Shown in pieces: positions 15,136-21,368 of a stretch of 24,898 nucleotides of DNA (within the stretch, counting starts at the first letter, position 1; each line of letters opens with the position of its first letter). The notes beneath the pieces are model-generated. The model was not told the origin of the DNA. It worked only from the letters and a program-made list of their open reading frames with translations, and made no database searches. Made by a program: the position numbers and the translations under genes. Where the stretch lies: positions 1 through 24,898 of the IMG/VR virus record IMGVR_UViG_3300034166_001322. The stretch is one strand, 5' to 3'. This DNA comes from a virus.

Positions 15136-15357
15136 CTACCGGCTCTGGCTCCTGCCTCGCGCGTGAGAGTAAAGGTAGACGCGCACTGCAGCGGCCAGCG
15201 ACATCGTGGGGTCAGTGCGCGTCTCGCCGATCTGCGCGACCAGCTTTGGCGGCGTGGTCTTGCGCTCATCAACGAGCTGCTCAAGGCCATCCCAGAAGAC
15301 GGCCTCCAGAGCGAGGCTGGTGCGCAGGCCGTTAATACGCATGGACTTCTTGATCAT
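15136..15357 (-). CDS. Ribbon-helix-helix DNA-binding protein (RHH_4-like), 73 aa
   Basis: Residues 3-20 (KKSMRINGLRTSLALEA) form the basic ribbon, followed by FWDGLEQLVDER and a PPKLVAQIGETR / SLAAAVRVYLYSHAR helix pair. This pattern, with the RTSLxLExxFWxxL signature and a final AxRVYL helix, matches the RHH_4 family common in Alphaproteobacteria. Such proteins dimerise and bind short inverted repeats. The gene is last in the operon started by module G, overlaps the gene before it (TAATG) and ends four bases before operator F. It is therefore the best in-window candidate for the protein that binds CTGGAYRTCCAG; that link is inference. Confidence 0.85.
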   Translation of the reverse strand: MIKKSMRINGLRTSLALEAVFWDGLEQLVDERKTTPPKLVAQIGETRTDPTMSLAAAVRVYLYSHARGRSQSR

Positions 15358-15563
15358 TATCGGCCCCTCTTCTTCGATGCCATCTCTACCAGCGCCATGC
15401 GCAGGATCTCTGGGTCGCTCTCGCTGAATACGCGACGCAGCTTTGCCAGGGCGGCAGCGCTCTCGGCGCTGTGACGCACCAGCGTCTTCGTGCTGGTCTC
15501 TTCGCGGCGCAGCTCAGCATCGATCTGAGCCTGCGTCCGCTCGCGCTTAATGCTTCGTTTCAC
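15357..15563 (-). CDS. Small basic helical protein, 68 aa
   Basis: I choose GTG at 15563, which has GGAGG six to seven bases upstream inside the end of the preceding gene; a longer reading to 15608 lacks a good ribosome site. The protein begins VKRSIKRERTQAQIDAELRRE and is helical and charged to the end (ILRMALVEMASKKRGR). It overlaps the previous gene by 17 bp and the RHH gene by one base (TAATG). The charged helices would suit a small nucleic-acid-binding or partner protein; I recognise no family. Confidence 0.62.
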   Translation of the reverse strand: MKRSIKRERTQAQIDAELRREETSTKTLVRHSAESAAALAKLRRVFSESDPEILRMALVEMASKKRGR

Positions 15564-15741
15564 TCTGGGCCTCCAGTTCCATCCGATAGATCTCAAGAAA
15601 CGGCACATAGCTTACGTTACCGTCCTTGTCTTGTCGGATACCACCTGACCCGTGGAGCGCAAGATCCTGCGCCCAGCGCTCTAGATCTTCCTCTGAGAGC
15701 TGCTTCAGCAGCGCCTTAAAAGTATTCTGATCGATGGTCAT
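15547..15741 (-). CDS. Small unknown protein, 64 aa
   Basis: ATG at 15741 overlaps the stop of the previous gene (ATGA). The sequence (MTIDQNTFKALLKQLSEED, then LERWAQDLALHG) is acidic and helical, followed by a short beta-like stretch (DGNVSYVPFLEIYRMELEAQ). No motif is recognised. It is in the middle of the seven-gene operon that begins with the SNF2 helicase. Confidence 0.65.
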   Translation of the reverse strand: MTIDQNTFKALLKQLSEEDLERWAQDLALHGSGGIRQDKDGNVSYVPFLEIYRMELEAQSETKH

Positions 15742-15923
15742 GCTTCCACCTCCGGCGTGCGTACGTCGTAATAGACATTGCGCGGCACCTCCCTGCCGAC
15801 TTCCTGAAAGAGAAGCTCGACGGCTCGGTAGGTGTAGCGGCTGAGAACCCAGACGCCTGGGGTCTCAATTAGTGCGCGGGCGGCGCGGCGCTCGCCGGGC
15901 GTGCCGAGATCTTCAAGCTTCAT
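15738..15923 (-). CDS. Small unknown protein, 61 aa
   Basis: ATG at 15923 overlaps the previous stop (ATGA) and its own stop overlaps the next start (ATGA). The body (GERRAARALIETPGVWVLSR) looks like a compact alpha/beta fold with a hydrophobic core. No Cys, membrane segment or known motif. Its reality rests on the coupling at both ends and its typical codon use. Confidence 0.65.
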   Translation of the reverse strand: MKLEDLGTPGERRAARALIETPGVWVLSRYTYRAVELLFQEVGREVPRNVYYDVRTPEVEA

Positions 15924-16069
15924 GCCTTCTCTCCCTCAATGATAGCACGCGCAGCGGCGATGGCTTCTTCAAGCCGTTCTGATGGTGGGATGCCGCGCCC
16001 TGTCCCGCTGAGCTGACGCTCGATGGCGGTGATCAGTTCGTTCACGATCTGCTTCTCGCGTTCGTTCAT
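15920..16069 (-). CDS. Very small unknown protein, 49 aa
   Basis: The frame runs from ATG at 16069, whose A is shared with the stop of the previous gene (TAATG), to TGA at 15920, which overlaps the next start (ATGA). The product starts MNEREKQIVNELITAIERQL and continues with SERLEEAIAAARAIIEGEKA: two amphipathic helices joined by a Gly/Pro linker. The perfect fit between its neighbours argues that it is translated. Function unknown; a small helical adaptor is one possibility. Confidence 0.62.
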   Translation of the reverse strand: MNEREKQIVNELITAIERQLSGTGRGIPPSERLEEAIAAARAIIEGEKA

Positions 16070-16290
16070 TAGTAGCGCCCCCGATAGAGCGCCGGATCAA
16101 AGTAAGGCGAACGCTGGCAACGCTTACAGGTGACTTGCTCCTTCACCTCAGTCGCGATCAGGGCGTTCTCTTCGTCCAGGCCGCACGCAATCTTGCGCGT
16201 GGTGAATGCATTCTCGTGGGCTACGATGACCGCCACGAAATGCGTAGGTCGGCGGCGGATCTTCCGCCCCTTATAGTCAAGCTCGCTCAT
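16069..16290 (-). CDS. Small zinc-finger-like protein, 73 aa
   Basis: ATG at 16290 overlaps the stop of the SNF2 gene (ATGA). The protein has Cys36, then a CKRC pair at 55-58, in the setting VTCKRCQRSP. The central part (THFVAVIVAHENAFTTRKIACG) is beta-like. Such one-and-a-half zinc-knuckle layouts occur in many small phage proteins. It could bind zinc and nucleic acid or partner with the helicase encoded just upstream; that is inference from position. Confidence 0.68.
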   Translation of the reverse strand: MSELDYKGRKIRRRPTHFVAVIVAHENAFTTRKIACGLDEENALIATEVKEQVTCKRCQRSPYFDPALYRGRY

Positions 16291-18407
16291 GCCTTGCCTC
16301 CGTCGGTGAAGATCTGATCGTAGAGATCGCGGCCATACTGGCCCTTGTACTTGCGCACGATGTGAGCGCCGAGAGCAGCGGCTTCCGGCGTCAGCGTTTC
16401 CATGCGGGCCAGAGCGCGACCGATGCCGGTGTCGGCCTGATTGTAGCCGACGCCATTGCGCTCGGTGGCGCTGTCGTAGTTGGCGTCGTTCAGCATACGC
16501 ACGGCGGTGTGGACCGCATCGATCTGGCTCTGCGTCAGCACCTTGGCGACACGCTCTAGGTTCGACGCACGCAGGGCGTAGGCGGCGCTGACACGGTCGC
16601 TGTCACTGTACACCCGCTTCGTGAACTCGCGCTCCTGCACGGCCTCCCAACCCTTGGCGACGGTGGCCTGCGAGACTGGCGCGAAGCTTTCCAGCTTCGG
16701 CTCTGCCACGATGGCGTCGCCTTCGATGTCGAGGGCGCGGTCGATCACATCCTGCTTATCGACAAGGACGTTGGCGATGCGCGCATCGATGCTGCCATCG
16801 GCCACGAGGTGCTGGATGAGTACGCTGCCAACCTGACCGATGCGGTGAATGCGGTCTTCAGCCTGACTGACGTTGCCCGGCACCCAGTCAAGCTCGACGA
16901 AGAACATACTGGCAGTGCGCGTGATCGTGTAACCGACGGCGGTCTTGATGGTGCCGATGAAGACGTTGGCTTGGCCGGTCATGAAGGCATCGACCGCAGC
17001 TTGGCGGGCCTCGACGCTCTTACTGCCGTGGACGACGACGCTGCCGAGATCGGCGAACGCTTCGGCAATCTGCTCGGCGACATCTTGGTGGTGGCACATG
17101 ATCGCCACACAACCCAGCTCTTCGATGGCTTCGCGGATGTACTCGATGGCAGCGCCAACCTTCGCGAGAGCGATGTCGTGACGAGCCTGGGCCATCTCTT
17201 CGAAGGCAAAGCCAGTCTCATCTTGCAGCTCAGCGACACGCGCCTCGTACTTGCTATCGACCAGGGCGAGCGCCTCGGCGACAGCCAGCTCAGCCATCAG
17301 CGCTTCGTAGCGCGCAGCGCTGGTGCCTTCTTTGCCGACGATCTTGGCAATCTCAGGTGACGTGAGCGGTACGATCTGACGGCGCTTCGGCGGCAGCTCA
17401 GCCAACACGTCGGCCTTCAGGCGGCGCACCATGAACTTGGCGCGCAGCTTTTGCTGCAACTCATCGAGGTTAGAGCTGCCGGTGAAATCCCAGCCGTGGC
17501 CGTTATTGTAGGCGGCGCAGTAGCGCTTCGCGAAGGCGAAGAAATTGCGGCCCAGATCCTGCGGATCGAGAGCTTGCACCAGCGGCCACAATTCAATCGG
17601 TCTGTTGAGGATTGGCGTGCCGGTCATGAATACACGACGGCGGGCCACGAGACCAGCGGTCGCTTCCTGGCCGCGCTCCTTGGATCCAAGTACCGCTTTG
17701 GTGCGCTTGGCTTTCGGGTTCTTGAGGTAATGCGCTTCGTCAACGACGAGCAGATCCCACTGACGCGCATCGATCTCGGCGCGATACTTGTGCAGGATGT
17801 CGTAGTTGATGATGACGACGTCGGCGAAATCGCACTCGGCGACCCAGCCTTTCTTACCGACGACCGAGACGTTCAGGTGCTTCACGCACCACTTACGCCA
17901 TTCGCGCTGCCAGTTGATCTTCAGGAACGCTGGACAGATCACCAGCACCTTGCGCACCGAAGCGTCAGCGTTGCTGACGCCGATGGCTTGGATCGTCTTA
18001 CCCAGACCCATCTCGTCGCCGATCAGGGTGGCGTCGCGCTCCATCGCGTAGGCAATGCCGCCGCGCTGATAGCCCAGGTAGTTGAGGCCTGCGTTGGATG
18101 GGATGTCGATCATCGCGTCAGTCGCGCGCGATGCCTCAAGGCTACCGGCGGCAGCTGCGGCTTGAGCCGCGCGCTCGGCGTTAACCTTCTCGATCCGCGC
18201 AGCTTCGGCCACGTTCCAGACGTCGAGGGCGTCGCCACCCTTGAAGGCTTGAGCGGCCAGCTCGTCCTTCGTCCACCATACGCGAGCGCTCGGATCCCAG
18301 CGAAACTTGAGACCCTTGGCGGTTTGAATGAGAGCAGGATTGTACGCAAAGCGCGCCTCCCAACGGGCGGCGCGCTCGACGTACTCGATTGTGATCTGAT
18401 TTGTCAT
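16287..18407 (-). CDS. SNF2-family DNA helicase/translocase, SMARCAL1-like, 706 aa
   Basis: Numbered from the chosen ATG at 18407, motif I is DEMGLGKT (131-138), motif II DEAH (223-226), motif III MTGTP (261-265), and motif VI QAEDRIHRIGQ (515-525), the SNF2 signature. The N-terminal 70 residues, with KFRWDPSARVWW, resemble the HARP-like region before the helicase core of SMARCAL1-type annealing helicases. About 150 residues follow motif VI. It would use ATP to move on double-stranded DNA and could aid phage replication fork handling, recombination or removal of host proteins. A frame extension to 18443 lies over promoter G and is unlikely to be used. It is the first gene of a seven-gene operon. 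Confidence 0.92.
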   Translation of the reverse strand: MTNQITIEYVERAARWEARFAYNPALIQTAKGLKFRWDPSARVWWTKDELAAQAFKGGDALDVWNVAEAARIEKVNAERAAQAAAAAGSLEASRATDAMIDIPSNAGLNYLGYQRGGIAYAMERDATLIGDEMGLGKTIQAIGVSNADASVRKVLVICPAFLKINWQREWRKWCVKHLNVSVVGKKGWVAECDFADVVIINYDILHKYRAEIDARQWDLLVVDEAHYLKNPKAKRTKAVLGSKERGQEATAGLVARRRVFMTGTPILNRPIELWPLVQALDPQDLGRNFFAFAKRYCAAYNNGHGWDFTGSSNLDELQQKLRAKFMVRRLKADVLAELPPKRRQIVPLTSPEIAKIVGKEGTSAARYEALMAELAVAEALALVDSKYEARVAELQDETGFAFEEMAQARHDIALAKVGAAIEYIREAIEELGCVAIMCHHQDVAEQIAEAFADLGSVVVHGSKSVEARQAAVDAFMTGQANVFIGTIKTAVGYTITRTASMFFVELDWVPGNVSQAEDRIHRIGQVGSVLIQHLVADGSIDARIANVLVDKQDVIDRALDIEGDAIVAEPKLESFAPVSQATVAKGWEAVQEREFTKRVYSDSDRVSAAYALRASNLERVAKVLTQSQIDAVHTAVRMLNDANYDSATERNGVGYNQADTGIGRALARMETLTPEAAALGAHIVRKYKGQYGRDLYDQIFTDGGKA

Positions 18408-18414
18408 GGCGGTC

Positions 18415-18443
18415 TGGATATCAACTGGACATCCAGGTGTCAA
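18415..18443 (-). promoter_or_regulatory. Module G: strong promoter with operator in the spacer; stop codon inside the -35; likely leaderless
   Basis: On the - strand: perfect TTGACA (18438-18443), a 17-bp spacer that starts with the palindrome CTGGATGTCCAG (18425-18436), then TATCCA (18415-18420). The TGA stop of the preceding gene (18440-18442) is inside TTGACA. Only seven bases separate the -10 from the ATG at 18407, so the transcript would begin at or next to the start codon. Confidence 0.82.
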
Positions 18444-18940
18444 CCCTCCTGGGCCTGGGGTCCGACGACCGACATGTCCAAGATGATCACGCCCTCTTCG
18501 CTATGGAGCGGCCCGGCGATGGTCGCATAAACCGCAGCGAGGAGGGGGCCGGTGGCTTCGCCGGATCTGATGGCTTCGGCGGTAAACGCCGGGCGGGATC
18601 CGACCGAGACAAAGGCGTCGCGGGTGTAAGTCGAGACCGATCCCTCGATCATCCGGTCGAGATCGATCTCTTGCTGAGGATCCGCACGGAAGAGGACCGA
18701 TACGGTCAGCTCGATAGGCTGGCCGTCGGAGCTGGCGAACTCAACCTCGTACCAACCGACGCGCTCTTCGTGCCGGATGTGATAGCCCCGGCGCTGATCG
18801 TAGACGGCAGTATAGCCGTCGGGCGCATCGCGGGGGTCCGGTCGCGGGGTGCTTGGCCAGAGCCATGCGAAGAAGCTGATGCCGACAACGATGAAGAGCG
18901 CAGCGATCATGATGTACTGCATTGGTGAGAGGGTCTTCAT
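18440..18940 (-). CDS. Membrane-anchored protein, possibly SPFH/prohibitin-like, 166 aa
   Basis: One N-terminal hydrophobic segment (residues 9-28, YIMIAALFIVVGISFFAWLW) anchors a soluble domain. That domain has WYEVEFASSDGQPIELTVSVLFRADP (about 62-88 in total, shown in part), which resembles the core strand pattern of SPFH/prohibitin proteins where a promiscuous 'DGQ-x-hydrophobic' turn is followed by alternating strands. The length is shorter than full prohibitins (about 280 aa) and no coiled-coil tail is visible. I rate the family as possible only. ATG at 18940 with AGGAGA upstream; ten bases separate it from the GcrA-like gene. It is the last gene of its operon, and its stop codon lies in the -35 of module G. 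Confidence 0.7.
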   Translation of the reverse strand: MKTLSPMQYIMIAALFIVVGISFFAWLWPSTPRPDPRDAPDGYTAVYDQRRGYHIRHEERVGWYEVEFASSDGQPIELTVSVLFRADPQQEIDLDRMIEGSVSTYTRDAFVSVGSRPAFTAEAIRSGEATGPLLAAVYATIAGPLHSEEGVIILDMSVVGPQAQEG

Positions 18941-18949
18941 GGGGGTCTC

Positions 18950-19618
18950 CTAGTAGCGGTTGAGGGATTGCTTGATGCGCTTAAGCTCGTTGTCTCGGCG
19001 CTGATCTTCCTTTGGGTCATAGACGAGGAGCCGGTGGTCTTCGCAGTAGGGCGTCACGCCATCCTCACCGACACGGCGGCATGGTTTAACGAACGCAGCG
19101 CGCCCGCAGTAGGCGAAGCCTGGGAGCTTCGGATCCCCAATAGGGTAGTGGCAGAGGCCGTGCCGGATGTCCGTGATGGAGAGGGGGTTGCCGTCGGACT
19201 TAGCAAGTGGCCCCAGCTTGCGGGCTGCTTCCTTGGTCTGGACGTCCAGTCGAACGACGTTCGATGGCGGTAGCGCCTCGGAGTTTACCGGCGTCGGCGC
19301 GGTGGACCCGCTGTGATCGATCTTAAAGTAGCTGCTCTTAGGCTTAGGGCGACCACCTTTATCCCTCACAGGTGGGCGGTCACCCTTCGCCCGCGACAGC
19401 TTGCCGACGACGGCGTTGCGGCTTGGCGGAATGTCGTTCGGCCATCGCTGGCCCAGCATCTTGCTGATCTTACCGGCGGACGCGCCGAGCCTCGCTTGCT
19501 CGTACACGAACGCGTCGCGCTCGGCGTCCCACGGATAGTTGGTTGTGCGTTTGCGTTCTTGCTCTTTCGGCGGCGCAGCCGCGCGCTTGTCGATCTGGCC
19601 TGCGGAATATGCGCTCAT
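18950..19618 (-). CDS. gcrA-like: GcrA-family cell-cycle regulator homologue, 222 aa
   Basis: The start chosen is ATG at 19618, with GGAGGG upstream and the previous stop one base before; a longer frame reading overlaps the previous gene. The N-terminal domain (about 29-75) has the GcrA pattern: W-x-x-E-x-D, GASAGKISKMLG, then SRNAVVGKLSR. The C-terminal part (about 154-200) matches the GcrA end: CHYPIGDPKLPGFAYCG, then TPYCEDHRLLVY. Host GcrA binds RNA polymerase sigma70 and promoters methylated at GANTC by CcrM. The phage copy could redirect host transcription or act on phage promoters. The ~75-residue linker between the two domains is longer than usual and Pro/Ser-rich. Confidence 0.85.
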   Translation of the reverse strand: MSAYSAGQIDKRAAAPPKEQERKRTTNYPWDAERDAFVYEQARLGASAGKISKMLGQRWPNDIPPSRNAVVGKLSRAKGDRPPVRDKGGRPKPKSSYFKIDHSGSTAPTPVNSEALPPSNVVRLDVQTKEAARKLGPLAKSDGNPLSITDIRHGLCHYPIGDPKLPGFAYCGRAAFVKPCRRVGEDGVTPYCEDHRLLVYDPKEDQRRDNELKRIKQSLNRY

Positions 19619-19619
19619 C

Positions 19620-19865
19620 TCAGCCCTCCAGTGTTGATGTTTCGGCCCGAACGAGGGCGGTGTGCATGTGATCAAGCTCCAGCTTGGCCTGGACGATCCA
19701 GTGCCGAGCCCCACTGAGGCTGACTGTCTTCTCCTGAGTGAAATAGTCAACATTCTCCAGGGCGCGCGCGAGCATCTCCCGGCATCCTGGGTATGCTGTC
19801 TTGTTCAGGCTTTCGGTTTGCTTTGCCGCGCGGTCGGCGACGGCCTTAAGGTCTGCTTCGGTCAT
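19620..19865 (-). CDS. Small helical protein, 81 aa
   Basis: ATG at 19865 with AAAGGAG about nine bases upstream; TGA at 19620. The sequence is almost fully helical (LKAVADRAAKQTESLNK, then REMLARALENVDYF and ARHWIVQAKLELDHMHTAL). A helical bundle is likely. It is the first gene of the operon driven by the - promoter at 19891-19920 and is followed one base later by the GcrA-like gene. I recognise no family. Confidence 0.7.
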   Translation of the reverse strand: MTEADLKAVADRAAKQTESLNKTAYPGCREMLARALENVDYFTQEKTVSLSGARHWIVQAKLELDHMHTALVRAETSTLEG

Positions 19866-19890
19866 GCTTGTGCTCCTTTGCAGGGCGAGC

Positions 19891-19920
19891 CCTATAGCTT
19901 GTGGGTTGAGGAAGAGTAAA
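19891..19920 (-). promoter_or_regulatory. Leftward promoter of the GcrA-like operon
   Basis: On the - strand, TTTACT (19915-19920) is 18 bp from TATAGG (19891-19896). It lacks the CTGGAYRTCCAG palindrome but is directly preceded by the inverted 14-bp element at 19921-19934. Confidence 0.6.
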
Positions 19921-19934
19921 GAGGCTGTGGCCTC
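19921..19934. promoter_or_regulatory. Left copy of a 14-bp operator-like element
   Basis: The sequence GAGGCTGTGGCCTC is a perfect 5-4-5 dyad and abuts the -35 of the leftward promoter. Its reverse complement recurs with one mismatch at 19972-19985. Confidence 0.55.
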
Positions 19935-19964
19935 CTTGCCTGTGGATATCTTTCAGATTGGGGG

Positions 19965-19994
19965 TTGACTGGGGGCCACAGCCTCCCGCATAGC
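19965..19994 (+). promoter_or_regulatory. Rightward promoter of the replication operon, with operator-like element in the spacer
   Basis: TTGACT (19965-19970), 18-bp spacer, CATAGC (19989-19994). The 14-bp element GGGGCCACAGCCTC (19972-19985) fills most of the spacer. The ATG of the HTH gene is at 20004, nine bases after the -10, so the leader would be very short or absent. Confidence 0.6.
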
Positions 19995-20003
19995 GCCCGT
20001 CCC

Positions 20004-20231
20004 ATGCATCAAGACTACACCACACAAGAGCTGCTCAACGCAGCACTCACCCGGTTCGTCGCTGACGCGCGGGCCACAGCCAAAAAACGTAAGACCACCC
20101 TCAAGGCCGTCTCCAAAACGATCTTCGGCGACACACGCACGCTGCCGTCGATCATCAGGGGCAAGCGCCAAACGTCGGTCGGTCGCATCGTAGCGGCGGC
20201 GAAGATCCTAAAGGAGATGGACGACCAATGA
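20004..20231 (+). CDS. Small Cro-like helix-turn-helix protein, 75 aa
   Basis: I choose ATG at 20004; an in-frame TTG at 19965 lies in the -35 box. The region TTLKAVSKTIFGDTRTL followed by IIRGKRQTSVGRIVAA reads as a helix-turn-helix: a first helix, the FGD turn, the recognition helix with RTLPSIIRGK, and a closing helix. The RATAKKRKT stretch before it is basic. It sits at the head of the + strand replication operon, immediately beside a divergent control region with two copies of a 14-bp element in opposite orientation. A repressor of both promoters is the natural guess. It overlaps the next start (ATGA). Confidence 0.72.
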   Translation: MHQDYTTQELLNAALTRFVADARATAKKRKTTLKAVSKTIFGDTRTLPSIIRGKRQTSVGRIVAAAKILKEMDDQ

Positions 20232-21034
20232 AGATCATCACAGCAGACGAGCGTCTCGCCGAACGCGGCGCTCCCAAGATCCTGATCGGCGGTCGTAGTG
20301 GTGTCGGTAAGACGTCGCTGCTGCGCACCCTTAACCCAGAGACCACGTTGTTCTGGGACTTAGAAGCTGGCGATCTCTCGGTGCGAGATGTGCCGGTCGA
20401 TAGCGTGCGCGCTCGCACATGGAAGGAATGCCGCGATCTCGCGTGCTTCCTGGGTGGCGCAAACCCGAACCTCACCGAAGACAAGGTGTACGGTGCTGCT
20501 CACTACGAACACGTCGTGTCCGAGTTCGGCGACGACGGGCAGCTCGACAAGTACCGGACGTACTTTGTCGATAGCATCACGGTCGCCGCGCGCCTGTGCC
20601 TCGTGTGGGCGCAGCAGCAGCCCGAGGCCTACAATGCGCAGGGCGCGCCCAATCTGCTCGGCGCTTATGGCCTCCTTGGTCGCGAGATGATCAGCTGGAT
20701 CACGCAGCTGCAGCACGCGAAGACCAAGAACGTCGTCATGGTTGGCGTCCTTGAAGAGACCGTCGATGATTTCAAGCGCTCCTTCTGGGGCCTGCAGATC
20801 GACGGGCAGAAGGCGGCAAAGGAGATCCCGCCCATCGTTGATGAGGTGATCGCCCTGCACATGGTCACGTTCGACGGCGACGACGCGCCGACGCGCGTGT
20901 TCTTGTGCTCGCCTGATGTCGGCAATGCCCACATCAAAGGCACCTTTCCGATCAAGGACCGCAGTGGCAAGCTCGATCCTTACGAGCCGCCGCACCTTGG
21001 CGACCTGATCCGAAAACTAGGAGGCGAAGCTTGA
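20228..21034 (+). CDS. Sak4-like RecA-fold ATPase (AAA_24 type), 268 aa
   Basis: The Walker A motif is GGRSGVGKTS (21-30); a Walker B-like YFVDSI occurs near 112-117. The start ADERLAERGAPKILIGG and the FWDLEAGDLSV stretch are typical of the phage AAA_24/Sak4 group, single-strand annealing or RecA-like recombinases of about 220-280 aa. The context supports this: a DUF669-like protein and a Cas4-like nuclease follow in the same operon, the usual Sak4 partners. It likely promotes strand exchange or annealing during phage recombination. AAGGAG lies upstream; the start overlaps the HTH stop and the end overlaps the next gene (TTGA). Confidence 0.82.
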   Translation: MKIITADERLAERGAPKILIGGRSGVGKTSLLRTLNPETTLFWDLEAGDLSVRDVPVDSVRARTWKECRDLACFLGGANPNLTEDKVYGAAHYEHVVSEFGDDGQLDKYRTYFVDSITVAARLCLVWAQQQPEAYNAQGAPNLLGAYGLLGREMISWITQLQHAKTKNVVMVGVLEETVDDFKRSFWGLQIDGQKAAKEIPPIVDEVIALHMVTFDGDDAPTRVFLCSPDVGNAHIKGTFPIKDRSGKLDPYEPPHLGDLIRKLGGEA

Positions 21035-21306
21035 GAGATCTGCCCATGCAAACCGTGCTGATCGATGTCGCCGAGGAGCTGAACCGCATCGTATCGATCT
21101 CGCAGCTCATCCCCAGCACACATCTTAGCGTGCTTGAAGACCTCATGGTTCAGCTTCGCGAGGACGATAACCAAAAGACACAAGAGGGCGCAGCGATAGC
21201 GCTCGACATGATCCTCGCGACTGTCGAGCTGAAATCAGCTGCGCATGCGTACGCGGAGTTCATCATCGGATTGGCTGATCAAGTGCGCGATCAGTCGTCG
21301 GGCTAA
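21031..21306 (+). CDS. Small helical protein, 91 aa, TTG start
   Basis: The TTG at 21031 is favoured over ATG 21046 because AGGAGG (21019-21024) is six bases before the TTG and too far from the ATG. The TTGA overlap with the Sak4 stop also fits coupling. The product is helical (LIDVAEELNRIVSISQL, then LSVLEDLMVQLRED and AIALDMILATVELKS), mildly acidic, with no catalytic motif. It could be a partner of the recombinase, but this is inferred from position only. It is followed by 62 bp without a gene. Confidence 0.62.
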   Translation: MRDLPMQTVLIDVAEELNRIVSISQLIPSTHLSVLEDLMVQLREDDNQKTQEGAAIALDMILATVELKSAAHAYAEFIIGLADQVRDQSSG

Positions 21307-21368
21307 TCTTCGAGCCTCGGGCATCAGCGCCAACACGAAGAAGAACAGCAAAGCAAAGGCAAAAACCA

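Noticed and set aside
12115-18443. The palindrome as a host LexA/SOS box
   Set aside because: Alphaproteobacterial LexA sites are of GTTC-N7-GTTC type, which CTGGAYRTCCAG does not match. A phage-specific regulator is a better fit.
17451-18530. A 359-codon open frame on the + strand opposite the SNF2 gene
   Set aside because: It is antisense to conserved helicase motifs and runs across promoter G; no recognisable protein features.
19238-19249. CTGGACGTCCAG, a perfect palindrome close to the operator
   Set aside because: It lies inside the GcrA-like coding sequence with no promoter elements around it and differs in the centre from all seven intergenic copies. Probably chance.
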